Assembly (NCBI GenBank): GCA_013152485.1
Contig: JAADGG010000001.1
Span: forward strand, 1 to 38,788
DNA: 38,788 nt
Direction: 5' to 3'
DNA from: Nitrospirota bacterium
GTDB taxonomy: Bacteria; Nitrospirota; Thermodesulfovibrionia; Thermodesulfovibrionales; JdFR-85
The translations under genes were made by a program, and so were the position numbers. Position 1 is the first letter of the stretch. Every line of letters begins with the position of its first letter. The notes beneath the pieces were generated by a model. That model worked only from the letters and a program-made list of their open reading frames with translations. It made no database searches and was not told where the DNA came from. Below, piece after piece: positions 1 through 8,720 of this stretch.

Positions 1-4
1 GCGG

Positions 5-2641
5 CTAACTGTGCGCCTCGGCCCAGTTCCTTCCGCAGCCGATCTCGACCCTCATGGGCACGGAGAGATCAGCGGCATTCTCCATCTCGTGCCTGACCAG
101 ATCGGTTGCAGGCTCGAGTTCTTCCTCCTTCACCTCGAGCACGAGCTCGTCATGGACCTGCAGAAGCATCCTGCTCCTAAGCCCCCCGGTCTTCAGCCGG
201 CTGCTTATATTGACCATCGCCTTCTTTATGATGTCGGCAGCCGTACCCTGTATAGGTGTATTCATGGCGAGCCTCTCTCCGAGGGCGCGCTTCTGGGCAT
301 TACGGCTCCTAAGCTCCGGAATCTCCCGCTTCCTTCCAAATAGGGTCCTCACATGGCCGACCCTGGCGGCATCTTCCACCACCTGCTTCACGTATCGCCT
401 GACCCCGGGATGCTTCTCGAAGTACTGCTCGATGTATACCCTGGCATCCTCCCTCGTCGAGCCTATTGCGCCGGAGAGCCCGAAGGCGGAAATACCGTAG
501 ACCACACCGAAGTTCACCGTCTTTGCGACCCTGCGCATCTCGTGCGTCACCTCATCCCCGGAGACGCCGAACAGTTCCGCAGCAGTCCTCGTGTGAATAT
601 CGACGCCGCTTCTGAAGGCATCGATGAGCCCTTCATCCCCGCTCAGATGGGCAAGTATCCTCAGCTCTATCTGTGAGTAGTCGGCGGAGAGGAGAACAAA
701 GCCTTCCTCGGCAACAAAAGCCTTTCTTATCCTCGTGCCCCACTCCCCCCTGACGGGGATGTTCTGGAGATTGGGATCACTGCTGCTCAGCCTCCCGGTG
801 GCCGTTACCGTCTGGTTGAAAGATGTATGGATACGTCCTGTCTCCGGGTTGACCAGCCTGGGCAGTACGTCGACATACGTGCTCTTCAGCTTGCTCAGGG
901 TCCGCCAGTTCAGTATCTCGCCGGGCAGCTCATGCTCGAGGGCGAGCTCCTCGAGCACGCCCACCTCCGTGGAATATCCGGTCTTTGTCTTCCTCCGGGG
1001 TCTAAGCCCAAGGGAATCGAACAGAACCGAGCTCAACTGCTTTGGTGAATTGATATTGAACTCCTCACCGGCCAGAAAGTAGATCCTCGTCTGCAACGCA
1101 GCCAGCTCCCTCTCGAGCTCTTTCGAGAGCTCCTGCAGGAGGGACGTATCCACCTTTATGCCCGTCTCCTCCATGTCGGCAAGGACCTTTATGAGCGGCA
1201 TCTCTATCTCGGAATAAACCTTCTCGAGCCCGTCATCCTTCAGCTTCCTGAAGAGTACGTCCTCGAGTTCCAGGACAACGGCGGCGTTCGAGGCTGAAAA
1301 CCCGGCTGCCTCGTCTACCGGCACGTCTGCAAGTGAAGATCGCTTTCCGAGCACCTCCTTCAAGGTCCTTATGCGCAGTGAGAGGTGCTCGAGGACGACC
1401 TCCTGCAGGTCGTGTCCCTGCCTGTTCGGATTGAGAAGGTACGAGGCGACCATGGTATCGTACAGATCACCCCTTACATCGATGCCAGACTTCCTGAGTA
1501 CGAGGATCTGGCCCTTAAGGTCATGGCCGGCCTTACTTATCGATCCGTTCTCATATACGGCCCTGAACGCATCGAGCGCTGCCGACACCTCCGGCCCATC
1601 ACGGTGTGAAACGGGCACATAGTAGCCCTTTCCCTTCTCGGGCGAAAACGCTATCCCTACCAGCACGGCACGGCCGGAAGTCTTGCCGGAGAATGCCACA
1701 TCAAAGGCAAAAAGCCCCCTGATCTCATTCAACAGCCTCTCGAGGCGCCCTGACTCCAGGACTGTCTCGTATTCTCCCGAGACCGGCTGCGGAGGGATCA
1801 GCTTGAGAAACGTCCCGAACTCGAGTTCACTGAAGATGCGGAGCAGCTCCTGCCAGTCAGGCTCCCGCCGCATGCACCCGCGCACGTCGATCTCGACCGG
1901 GACCTCCCTGTCCACCCGCGCAAGCGTGAGGCTCACGATTATGGATTCCCTGTTTTCAGCGACGAGCCTTCTCAGCCTCTCCCGCTTTATGAGTTCGGGC
2001 CGGTCGAGGATCTCCTCAATGGTATGTTCCCTAAGGATCTCACACGCGGTCTTCTCACCTATACCCTTCACGCCGGGGATATTGTCGGCCGTGTCTCCTG
2101 TAAGGGCCATGATCTCGGGTATACGCTCGGGAGGAACGCCGAACCGTTCCAGGACGTCCGCCCTGCTTATGACGCGGTCCTTGACCGGGTCATATATCCA
2201 TATGTGTCCATCCAGGACCTGGAGCATGTCCTTGTCTCCGGAGACGATATAGGCATCGATCCCCTGAGAGGCGGCCTTGACTGCAAGGGTGGCGAGGACG
2301 TCATCGGCCTCATAGCCGGGAACCTCGCATATCACTATCCCGAAGGCCTCGATGATCTTCTTTATGTAGGGCATCTGCAGGACCAGGTCGTCGGGGGCCG
2401 GAGGTCTTTGGGCCTTGTATTCCTCATACACCCTGTGCCTGTCCGTAGGAAGGGGGGAATCAAAGGAGACGACGAGGGCATCCGGCTCCTTCTCCCTGAT
2501 TATCTTCAGAAGCGTATTTATGAATCCGTATATGGCGTTCGTGGGAAAGCCCCTCGAGTTGCTCAGCCCCCTGATCGCGTGGTATGCGCGATACACATAG
2601 GAGTTTCCGTCTATCAGATAGATGTTTGCAGGCCCTTCCAT
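5..2641 (-). CDS. polA: DNA polymerase I
   Basis: Repair and Okazaki-fragment-processing polymerase. The N-terminal 5'-3' exonuclease/flap domain (about residues 1-265) starts IYLIDGNSYVYRAYHAI. A 3'-5' exonuclease-like domain (about 285-465) follows, then the polymerase domain with motif A (DYSQIELRILAHLSGD), motif B (RRVAKTVNFGVVYGIS) and motif C (QVHDELVLEV). The exonuclease fold looks inactive: the usual DxE reads DVA (FAFDVAF) and the second motif is HDLKGQ instead of NLKYD, as in non-proofreading relatives such as Taq polymerase. The track ORF begins 25 codons upstream; I chose the ATG at 2641 because homologues begin there and it is preceded by GAGGCGGAAG. The stop lies 4 bp from the window edge. 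It is the last gene of the minus-strand run after topA and a nuclease pseudogene. Confidence 0.97.
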   Translation of the reverse strand: MEGPANIYLIDGNSYVYRAYHAIRGLSNSRGFPTNAIYGFINTLLKIIREKEPDALVVSFDSPLPTDRHRVYEEYKAQRPPAPDDLVLQMPYIKKIIEAFGIVICEVPGYEADDVLATLAVKAASQGIDAYIVSGDKDMLQVLDGHIWIYDPVKDRVISRADVLERFGVPPERIPEIMALTGDTADNIPGVKGIGEKTACEILREHTIEEILDRPELIKRERLRRLVAENRESIIVSLTLARVDREVPVEIDVRGCMRREPDWQELLRIFSELEFGTFLKLIPPQPVSGEYETVLESGRLERLLNEIRGLFAFDVAFSGKTSGRAVLVGIAFSPEKGKGYYVPVSHRDGPEVSAALDAFRAVYENGSISKAGHDLKGQILVLRKSGIDVRGDLYDTMVASYLLNPNRQGHDLQEVVLEHLSLRIRTLKEVLGKRSSLADVPVDEAAGFSASNAAVVLELEDVLFRKLKDDGLEKVYSEIEMPLIKVLADMEETGIKVDTSLLQELSKELERELAALQTRIYFLAGEEFNINSPKQLSSVLFDSLGLRPRRKTKTGYSTEVGVLEELALEHELPGEILNWRTLSKLKSTYVDVLPRLVNPETGRIHTSFNQTVTATGRLSSSDPNLQNIPVRGEWGTRIRKAFVAEEGFVLLSADYSQIELRILAHLSGDEGLIDAFRSGVDIHTRTAAELFGVSGDEVTHEMRRVAKTVNFGVVYGISAFGLSGAIGSTREDARVYIEQYFEKHPGVRRYVKQVVEDAARVGHVRTLFGRKREIPELRSRNAQKRALGERLAMNTPIQGTAADIIKKAMVNISSRLKTGGLRSRMLLQVHDELVLEVKEEELEPATDLVRHEMENAADLSVPMRVEIGCGRNWAEAHS

Positions 2642-2771
2642 GATATCCGTTATTCTTCCGCCTCTCGAACCGGACACTCCTTCTTCGTCTCTCATACCGA
2701 GAGATATAGAAGGCATCGCGAGACCGGGTTCTTCTCAAAGACCGCGATTACTTCACGATCTGCCAAACAGG

Positions 2772-3228
2772 TTATTTACGCCGGGATTTCAGTTGGGGGT
2801 TCAGTATATCCATGGTGTCACCATTCATCGCCATGGCATATACCTTGTTCTTTGAAAAGGAAATCGACTGCACTCTCTGAAAGGTACATGGGATGAAAAC
2901 ACGGGACGGCTATGACGTCAAACTCCCTTGAAATGTTTCTCTTCTTGTCTCTCTTCTCCACCCTCACCGCAAAGAAATCCATCTCCCTGCATCCAAAGAC
3001 CTCTGCGGCGGTCCGCGGAATGTTCGGCGCCACCATGTCCTCCACCAGCGTCCCCGTCTTGTTCGCCATCTCCCCCCGTCTCCTGTTCTGCTCACTCAGC
3101 ATCTTCTCCGTCCGGTCCTCGAACCCACGCATCTCCCTTTCAAGCCTCCTGAGGGCGGTATCGGTGTGGACGATGGACTGCCCCGGGAGACTCTCGAGCG
3201 TGTCAACCCTGTATTCCAATGCCGGCAT
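2772..3228 (-). pseudogene. Decayed coiled-coil / PD-(D/E)XK nuclease-like gene (DUF3782/COG5493-like)
   Basis: The 136-aa ORF (2818-3228) starts with a charged helical stretch (TALRRLEREMRGFEDRTEKM) and then the family hallmark GTLVEDMVAPNIPR, ending the N-terminal part with REFDVIAV. In intact relatives this is followed by roughly 40-50 residues carrying the (E)xK catalytic strand. Here the text jumps directly to PCFHPMYLSESAVDFLFKEQ, which resembles the C-terminal part of the family, so the catalytic core seems deleted. A frameshift follows: the ORF ends HGDEW-stop, but the next frame reads YAMAMNGDTMDILNPQLKSR, the expected C-terminus, and stops at 2774-2772. Two independent lesions make this a relic. 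The family itself is of unsettled function. It sits between topA and polA. Confidence 0.7.
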
Positions 3229-3290
3229 TTACGGAACCGCCTCCCTTACCTACATTTTAACGAAAGTCCATGTGACAAAACAACCTGGCC

Positions 3291-5594
3291 CTATTTGGCA
3301 GCGGCGGCCTCTTCTGCTTCCGTGACCTTTTTGTATCCGCAATCCTTGTTCGGACAGGAGACGGTTGTCTTTCCCGCCCTGTCCCTCTTCTCCACCATGT
3401 ACTTGGACCCGCACTCCGGGCACTCTTCTGCCACGGGCTTGTTCCATGACGCAAACTTGCAGTCAGGCCAGTTGCTGCAGCTCCAGAAGACCCTGCCCTT
3501 CTTGCTCCTTCGCTCGATTATCTCTCCGCCGTCGAGGGGACAGCTGACTCCGGTACCGAGGGGCTTTGTGCCCTTGCACTCCGGGTAGCGCGTACAGGCA
3601 AGGAACCTGCCGTAACGGCTCTGTTTTATCACCATGGGGGAACTGCACTGCGGGCACTTCTCCGAGGTCTCCTCGACCGGCTTCAGCTTGCCGTTCTCCT
3701 CTTCAAGAGGCCTGGTGTTCTTGCACTCCGGATACCCTGTACATGCGAGAAAACGCCCGTGCCTGCCCCATCGCTTGACCATCGGCAGTCCGCAAGATTC
3801 GCAGGTTATATCCGTCGGTTCATCCTCGGGCCTGATCCTTTCCTGTGTATCCATTGCCTCGCTGAGGTCCTTACTGAAGGGCCCGTAGAACTCCCTGACC
3901 ACCTTGACCCACTTCAGCTTGCCCTCTTCGACCCTGTCGAGTTCGTCCTCCATCTTGACGGTAAACCCGATGTCTATGAGCTCGGGGAAGCGCTCCACGA
4001 GCAGGTCGTTGACGAGCATGCCCAGCTCGGTCGGCCTCAGCTTGCCCTCTTCCCTCTTTACGTACTTCCTCTCCTGGATGGTAGAAAGGATTGCGGCGTA
4101 TGTACTCGGCCTTCCGATCCCTTTCTCTTCAAGCGCCTTGACGAGCGATGCCTCGGTGTATCTCGGCGGCGGCTGCGTGAAGTGCTGGGCCGCGCTCATC
4201 TCCTTCAAAGAAAGCGGCTCTCCCTCTTTCAGCCTGGGCAGCAGGCCGCCCTCTCCGTTATCCTCGGCAGCCTCGCTGCTTTCGGTATACACGGCCATGA
4301 ACCCCTTGAACCTTATCACGTCTCCGGAGACCCTGAACTCTGCCCCGTCTCCATCCGGCACAATGATGAAAGTCGTCTGCTCGATCTCTGCAGGAGCCAT
4401 CTGGCTTGCAACGAACCTCTGCCATATCAGCCTGTACAGTGCATACTGGTCTCTCGTGAGGTATGACTTTATGGACTCCGGCGGCCTGTCCATGTATGTC
4501 GGCCTGATCGCCTCATGGGCGTCCTGGGACTGTCCCTTCTTCCTGTACGACGGGGGGGTCTTGGGCAGGTATTCCTTGCCGTACTTCTCCTTAATGAACA
4601 CCCTGGCGGCTTCCTGGGCCTCCTTGGCTATCCTGACGGAGTCGGTCCTCATATACGTTATCAGGCCTACCGAGCCTTCCTCACCGAGCTCGATCCCCTC
4701 GTAAAGCTGCTGTGCCACGACCATGGTCTTCTTGGGAGTAAACCTCAGCTTCCTGGAAGCCTCCTGCTGGAGGGTACTCGTTATGAAGGGAGGGGATGGT
4801 TTGCGCTTCCGCAGCTTCTTCTCTATCTTCTCCAGGACATAGCTCTTTTTCTTCAGCTCCTTCACGAGGGCCTCGGCAGAGGCCTTGTCCCTGAGCAGGA
4901 ACTCGTTTTTCTCCCGGTTTATGACGTGTTTCTGCCTGTACTTGAAGAGTCTCGCCTTGAACTCAGGCGGCACAGACCCCTCGAACAGGCCGGAGATGCT
5001 CCAGTACTCGGTGGGTTCGAACGCCTCTATCTCTCGTTCCCTCTCCACTATGAGTCTGACGGCCACTGACTGCACGCGGCCCGCACTCAGTCCCCTCCGC
5101 ACCTTCCTCCACAGCAGCGGGCTCAGCCCGTACCCCACGAGCCTGTCGAGTATCCTCCTTGCCTGCTGGGCATCGACCTTGTTCATGTCGACCTTGCCGG
5201 CGTTCTTCAATGCATCCCGTACGGCCTTCTCCGTAATCTCGTTGAAGGTGATCCTGTAGATCTTGTCACCGTCCGCCTTGCCTGACTTTCCCCTCGCCTT
5301 CTTGAGTTCCTCCACTATGTGCCAGGCTATCGCCTCTCCCTCTCTGTCAGGGTCGGGTGCGAGGTAGACGACGTCGGCCTCCTTGGCGGCCTTTCTCAGC
5401 TCCTTGATTATCTTCTCCTTGCCGGGGATGACGACATAGCTGGGGGCGAAGTCGTTCTCCACGTCGACACCGAGCTCTTTCGCAGGAAGGTCCCGCACGT
5501 GTCCTATGGAAGCCTTCACGGAAAAACCCTTGCCCAGGATCTTGTTTATCGTCTTGGCCTTTGCAGGTGACTCTACAATCACAAGTGATTTCAT
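3291..5594 (-). CDS. topA: DNA topoisomerase I (type IA)
   Basis: Relaxes negative supercoils through a covalent 5'-phosphotyrosine intermediate. The Toprim domain opens with SLVIVESPAKAKTI and includes APDPDREGEAIAWHI. The active-site tyrosine lies in GLITYMRTDSVR (about residue 312). The C-terminus carries four zinc-ribbon-like repeats. The first two are complete (CESCG...CTGYPEC, CPQCS...CTRYPEC), the third has lost one cysteine of its first pair (CPLDGG), and the fourth is CPECG...CPNKDC. The track ORF starts at a TTG at 5600, but GAGGT sits 7 nt before the ATG at 5594 and only 1-2 nt before the TTG, so the ATG is the likely start (767 aa). The neighbours dprA and a small gene upstream match a gene order common in bacteria. 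Confidence 0.97.
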   Translation of the reverse strand: MKSLVIVESPAKAKTINKILGKGFSVKASIGHVRDLPAKELGVDVENDFAPSYVVIPGKEKIIKELRKAAKEADVVYLAPDPDREGEAIAWHIVEELKKARGKSGKADGDKIYRITFNEITEKAVRDALKNAGKVDMNKVDAQQARRILDRLVGYGLSPLLWRKVRRGLSAGRVQSVAVRLIVEREREIEAFEPTEYWSISGLFEGSVPPEFKARLFKYRQKHVINREKNEFLLRDKASAEALVKELKKKSYVLEKIEKKLRKRKPSPPFITSTLQQEASRKLRFTPKKTMVVAQQLYEGIELGEEGSVGLITYMRTDSVRIAKEAQEAARVFIKEKYGKEYLPKTPPSYRKKGQSQDAHEAIRPTYMDRPPESIKSYLTRDQYALYRLIWQRFVASQMAPAEIEQTTFIIVPDGDGAEFRVSGDVIRFKGFMAVYTESSEAAEDNGEGGLLPRLKEGEPLSLKEMSAAQHFTQPPPRYTEASLVKALEEKGIGRPSTYAAILSTIQERKYVKREEGKLRPTELGMLVNDLLVERFPELIDIGFTVKMEDELDRVEEGKLKWVKVVREFYGPFSKDLSEAMDTQERIRPEDEPTDITCESCGLPMVKRWGRHGRFLACTGYPECKNTRPLEEENGKLKPVEETSEKCPQCSSPMVIKQSRYGRFLACTRYPECKGTKPLGTGVSCPLDGGEIIERRSKKGRVFWSCSNWPDCKFASWNKPVAEECPECGSKYMVEKRDRAGKTTVSCPNKDCGYKKVTEAEEAAAAK

Positions 5595-5706
5595 CTTCAA
5601 TACCTCATAATATAGTTAAAGTAGTCTCATAACGATACTGCCGACAACACCGTGCACGGCGGGCGAACTGTCTCCCGCCCCCATCCGGACGGGCTTGAAC
5701 AAGGGC

Positions 5707-5991
5707 TCAGTGCCACGTCACCCTCTTGCCGTCCCCGTATATGAGGGCGTATATCTCCTCTGTATCGAGCCCGCTGTTCTTCATGAACAGGTACACGAGC
5801 ACCGATTTTATCGTATCCAGGTCCTCGTCCCCTATCAACCTGGTCTTCTCGAGGACCCTCAACTCGTCATTCACCCTGAAGAGGTTGATGTCCGACATCT
5901 CGAGCTTCGTGATGATGTCGTCGAATCTCTTCTCCTTTTCGAGCTGATCACTGTTTATCACCTTGAGAATCTCCATAAACTTTCTGTACAC
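5707..5991 (-). CDS. Small conserved-looking protein of unknown function between dprA and topA
   Basis: A 94-aa, predominantly helical, acidic protein without signal peptide or membrane segment. It contains SDINLFRVNDELRVLEKTRL, which looks like a helix-turn-helix or small bundle, and a C-terminal segment YLFMKNSGLDTEEIYALIYG. The start is a GTG at 5991, chosen because GAGGAGGT lies 7 nt upstream; the in-frame ATG five codons later lacks correctly spaced support. It lies 54 bp after dprA and about 110 bp before topA, probably in one transcript. In many proteobacteria smg (DUF494) occupies this same slot, but I do not recognise DUF494 motifs here, so no function is assigned. Confidence 0.75.
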   Translation of the reverse strand: MYRKFMEILKVINSDQLEKEKRFDDIITKLEMSDINLFRVNDELRVLEKTRLIGDEDLDTIKSVLVYLFMKNSGLDTEEIYALIYGDGKRVTWH

Positions 5992-6045
5992 TCCTCAAAC
6001 CTCCTCTACGTTAGAAGTATCGATCCACAAACGGTCCCGCACAAC

Positions 6046-7146
6046 CTATATATCGATATAGAATCTCTTGCCTCCGGACTGTTTCACCAGACCCTTCAGC
6101 TCGAGGGTCGTGAGGATGCCGAGCACCCTTTGCGGCGGCAACCCCGTCTGCCTGGTCAAGTCGTCGATATGAAGCGGCTCCGGAGACAGTTTCTCCGCGA
6201 TCACCCTTTCTTCATCGGTCAGGGTCACGGCATGCCTCTTCCTCTCCTTTATGAATCCCTTCAGCTGCGGTGCCAATTCTTCTATTATATCAGAAGCCTT
6301 TTCAACAAGACGCGCACCCTGCTTGATCAGGGCGTTGGTTCCCGATGACCTCGCCGACGTTATCATACCCGGTACGGCAAAGACCTCACGGCCCTGCTCG
6401 AGCGCGTAACGGGCCGTTATGAGCGCACCGCTGTCGCTCGCGGCCTCGACGACGAGTACCCCGAGGGAGAGACCGCTTATGAGCCTGTTTCTCCTCGGAA
6501 AATTTTCCCGCTCCGGTTTGGTGCCCAGCGGGTATTCGCTTATGACACATCCGTCGGACTCTATCCTCTTCATCAGCCCAGCGTTCTCCGGCGGATACGG
6601 AACGTCGAGACCCGAGCCGAGAACCGCTATGCTCCTGCCTCCACACTTCAGAGCCGCCTTGTGCGCAACCGTATCGATACCCCGGGCCAGACCGCTTACC
6701 ACAGTGAGTCCAGAACTGCTGAGTTCACACGCGATCCTGTCCGTCACCCTTACGCCGTAATCCGTGGGCTTCCTGGGTCCGACGACGGCAACGGCGAACC
6801 GGTCCTCCTCCGCCATCTCGCCCTTCGCATAGAAGAGCGGAGGACCGTCGCTTATCTCTCTGAGGAACTCCGGATACGAGGGATCCGTATACCTGATGAT
6901 CCTTATCCCGAGTTCCTCGCACTTCCTGACCATCCTTTCTGCTCCGGCCCAGTCCCTGAACGACTTTATGGCCGAGGCAGTATGCCCGCCCACGCCCTCG
7001 ACCGCCGTGAGCCCGTTCAGCGTTGCATTGAAGACAGCCTCGGGTGAGCCGAACGCCTTCAGGAGGTTCCTCGCCCTCACGGGCCCAACGTCCTTTATCG
7101 ACGAGAGGGCGATCCAGTAGACAAGGTCGTCGGTCATTCTGCTCAT
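6046..7146 (-). CDS. dprA: DNA-processing protein DprA (Smf)
   Basis: DprA protects incoming single-stranded DNA and loads RecA during natural transformation. A helix-hairpin-helix/SAM-like N-terminus (IKDVGPVRARNLLKAFGSPEA) is followed by a Rossmann-like DprA core with VVGPRKPTDYG, SGLARGIDTVAHKAAL, VLGSGLDVPYPPEN, FPRRNRLISGLS and SDSGALITARYALEQGR. The C-terminal ~60 residues form a winged-helix (DML1-like) domain. The family usually reads VGTR or VGSR where this has VGPR. Two ATGs three codons apart compete as start and neither has a strong ribosome-binding site. It is 66 bp downstream of argG, and the order dprA-small gene-topA argues for co-transcription. The full-length 366 aa and intact core argue that it is functional. 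Confidence 0.95.
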   Translation of the reverse strand: MSRMTDDLVYWIALSSIKDVGPVRARNLLKAFGSPEAVFNATLNGLTAVEGVGGHTASAIKSFRDWAGAERMVRKCEELGIRIIRYTDPSYPEFLREISDGPPLFYAKGEMAEEDRFAVAVVGPRKPTDYGVRVTDRIACELSSSGLTVVSGLARGIDTVAHKAALKCGGRSIAVLGSGLDVPYPPENAGLMKRIESDGCVISEYPLGTKPERENFPRRNRLISGLSLGVLVVEAASDSGALITARYALEQGREVFAVPGMITSARSSGTNALIKQGARLVEKASDIIEELAPQLKGFIKERKRHAVTLTDEERVIAEKLSPEPLHIDDLTRQTGLPPQRVLGILTTLELKGLVKQSGGKRFYIDI

Positions 7147-7212
7147 AAAACCAGGAAACTATATCCAGGGTGATTTCCTGAAGGAGCTCGGGTCAATACA
7201 GGGAGATGAGGA

Positions 7213-8391
7213 TCAACGCCTTCTCTGCTTCAGCCTGAGTGAGTTGAGCCTTATGAACCCTTCGGCATCCTTCTGGTTGTACACCTTTTCGGCCTCGAAT
7301 GTTGCAAGGTCAGCGTTGTACAGGCTTACCGGCGAACTCCTTCCAACCACCGTACAGTTGCCCTTGTAGAGCTTGAGTCTCGCCTTCCCGGTCACGTCAC
7401 TCTGAACATCATCCATCATGCCCTGAAGCATCTCCCTTTCCGGGGAGAACCAGTATCCATAGTAGACACACTCTGCGTAACGCGGAATCAGGGAGTCCCT
7501 GAGATGAAGCACCTCCCTGTCAAGAGTGATGGACTCCACAGCCCTGTGGGCGACATGGAGGACCGTACCTCCGGGGGTCTCGTACACCCCCCTCGACTTG
7601 ATCCCGACGTACCTGTTCTCCACGACGTCCACCCTGCCTATTCCATGCTCCCCGGCGATTCTGTTCAGCCTCGAGAGGAGTTCGAACGGGCCGAGCCTCT
7701 CGCCGTCGATTGCCACGGCGTCTCCTCCTTCATACTCTATCTCGAGATACAGCGGGTCATCCGGTGCACGCTCGGGTGAAACCATCATCGTGTACATGTC
7801 CCCGGGGGGCTCCGCCCACGGGTCCTCAAGGACCCCTCCCTCATAGCTTATATGGAAGACGTTCATGTCCATACTGTACGGTTTCTCTTTTGTAACCGGC
7901 ACGTCTATCCCCTTCGAGACGGCATAATCGATAAGGGACTCCCTCGAGTCAAACGGCCACTCCCGCCAGGGGGCTATTACCTTTATGTCCGGCTTCATGG
8001 CATAATATGTGAGCTCAAACCTCACCTGGTCATTACCCTTACCCGTTGCACCGTGGGCAACCGCATCCGCACCCTCCTTCTCCGCAATCTCTATCTGCCT
8101 CTTTGCAATAAGGGGCCGGGCGATGGAGGTGCCGAGAAGATAGACCCCCTCGTAGACGGCATTCGCCCGCAGCATCGGAAACACGTAATCCCGGACAAAC
8201 TCCTCCCTGAGGTCTTCAACGTAGGCGCGGACCGCCCCTGTAGCGAGGGCCTTCTCCCTCACCGCCTCAAGGTCTTCTCCCTGTCCGAGGTCCGCACAGT
8301 ATGCGATGACCTCGGCATTGTAACTGTCTTTGAGCCATTTGATCGCGACCGAGGTATCGAGACCTCCTGAATAAGCAAGAACTATCTTCAT
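7213..8391 (-). CDS. argG: Argininosuccinate synthase
   Basis: Joins citrulline and aspartate with ATP in arginine biosynthesis. The PP-loop ATP-pyrophosphatase motif is at the very N-terminus ([19 protein letters not shown]). Further family signatures are [32 protein letters not shown] and [16 protein letters not shown]-like text ([18 protein letters not shown]). The length, 392 aa, is that of the ~400-aa bacterial class rather than the longer E. coli type. I chose the ATG at 8391: AGGAGG sits 4 nt upstream and the protein then begins directly at the PP-loop strand, whereas the track ORF adds 12 unlikely residues. It is the first gene of the minus run leading to dprA and topA, and its promoter region faces the divergent radical SAM gene. 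Confidence 0.96.
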   Translation of the reverse strand: MKIVLAYSGGLDTSVAIKWLKDSYNAEVIAYCADLGQGEDLEAVREKALATGAVRAYVEDLREEFVRDYVFPMLRANAVYEGVYLLGTSIARPLIAKRQIEIAEKEGADAVAHGATGKGNDQVRFELTYYAMKPDIKVIAPWREWPFDSRESLIDYAVSKGIDVPVTKEKPYSMDMNVFHISYEGGVLEDPWAEPPGDMYTMMVSPERAPDDPLYLEIEYEGGDAVAIDGERLGPFELLSRLNRIAGEHGIGRVDVVENRYVGIKSRGVYETPGGTVLHVAHRAVESITLDREVLHLRDSLIPRYAECVYYGYWFSPEREMLQGMMDDVQSDVTGKARLKLYKGNCTVVGRSSPVSLYNADLATFEAEKVYNQKDAEGFIRLNSLRLKQRRR

Positions 8392-8485
8392 CAATCCTCC
8401 TGGAAAGAATTCAATCCGCCGGTACATTCTCTCGGGGCCTCGGCCCCGTCATCCTGCGGCTACGGATTTATACACTAAAAAATAG

Positions 8486-8501
8486 GACTGACGTCTGTCA
8501 A
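8486..8501 (-). promoter_or_regulatory. Candidate argG -35 element inside a near-palindrome
   Basis: On the minus strand a perfect TTGACA (8501-8496) overlaps the 14-bp near-palindrome GACAGACGTCAGTC (six of seven pairs match). Downstream the sequence is AT-rich (CTATTTTTTAGTGTATAAA), but no good -10 lies at 17-18 bp, so the promoter call is partial. A palindrome on the -35 would suit a repressor, possibly an arginine-type regulator, though it does not resemble a typical ARG box. Confidence 0.35.
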
Positions 8502-8532
8502 GTAAAGCGTTGAGAAAGAAGAGCCGCTTCCC

Positions 8533-8561
8533 TTGCCAACAGAGACTCCGAGCGGTTAAAT
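8533..8561 (+). promoter_or_regulatory. Sigma70-like promoter for the radical SAM gene
   Basis: TTGCCA (8533-8538), a 17-bp spacer and TTAAAT (8556-8561) read toward the plus-strand radical SAM gene, giving a leader of about 150 nt. The 8392-8720 intergenic region otherwise holds the divergent argG signals and one small hairpin (CCGGA-CTTGA-TCCGG, 8659-8673). I see no gene in it. Confidence 0.45.
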
Positions 8562-8720
8562 TATTACACCGGCAATAAAACACCCGAAACCATGGTTAAA
8601 AGGTTGCAGGAAGCGATCGAGCCTTTTTATCCCTGTATCCAGGCGGCAGTTTGTCGTACCGGACTTGATCCGGCGTTATGAAAGGGTTACAGTATTTAAT
8701 TGCCGAAGAAATAAACCTGT

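Noticed and set aside
2024-2896. 290-aa plus-strand ORF
   Set aside because: Antisense to polA and the pseudogene, with no family motif and no ribosome-binding site; a codon-bias shadow.
5707-5991. Calling the small gene smg (DUF494)
   Set aside because: Position fits, but the protein lacks the recognisable DUF494 pattern.
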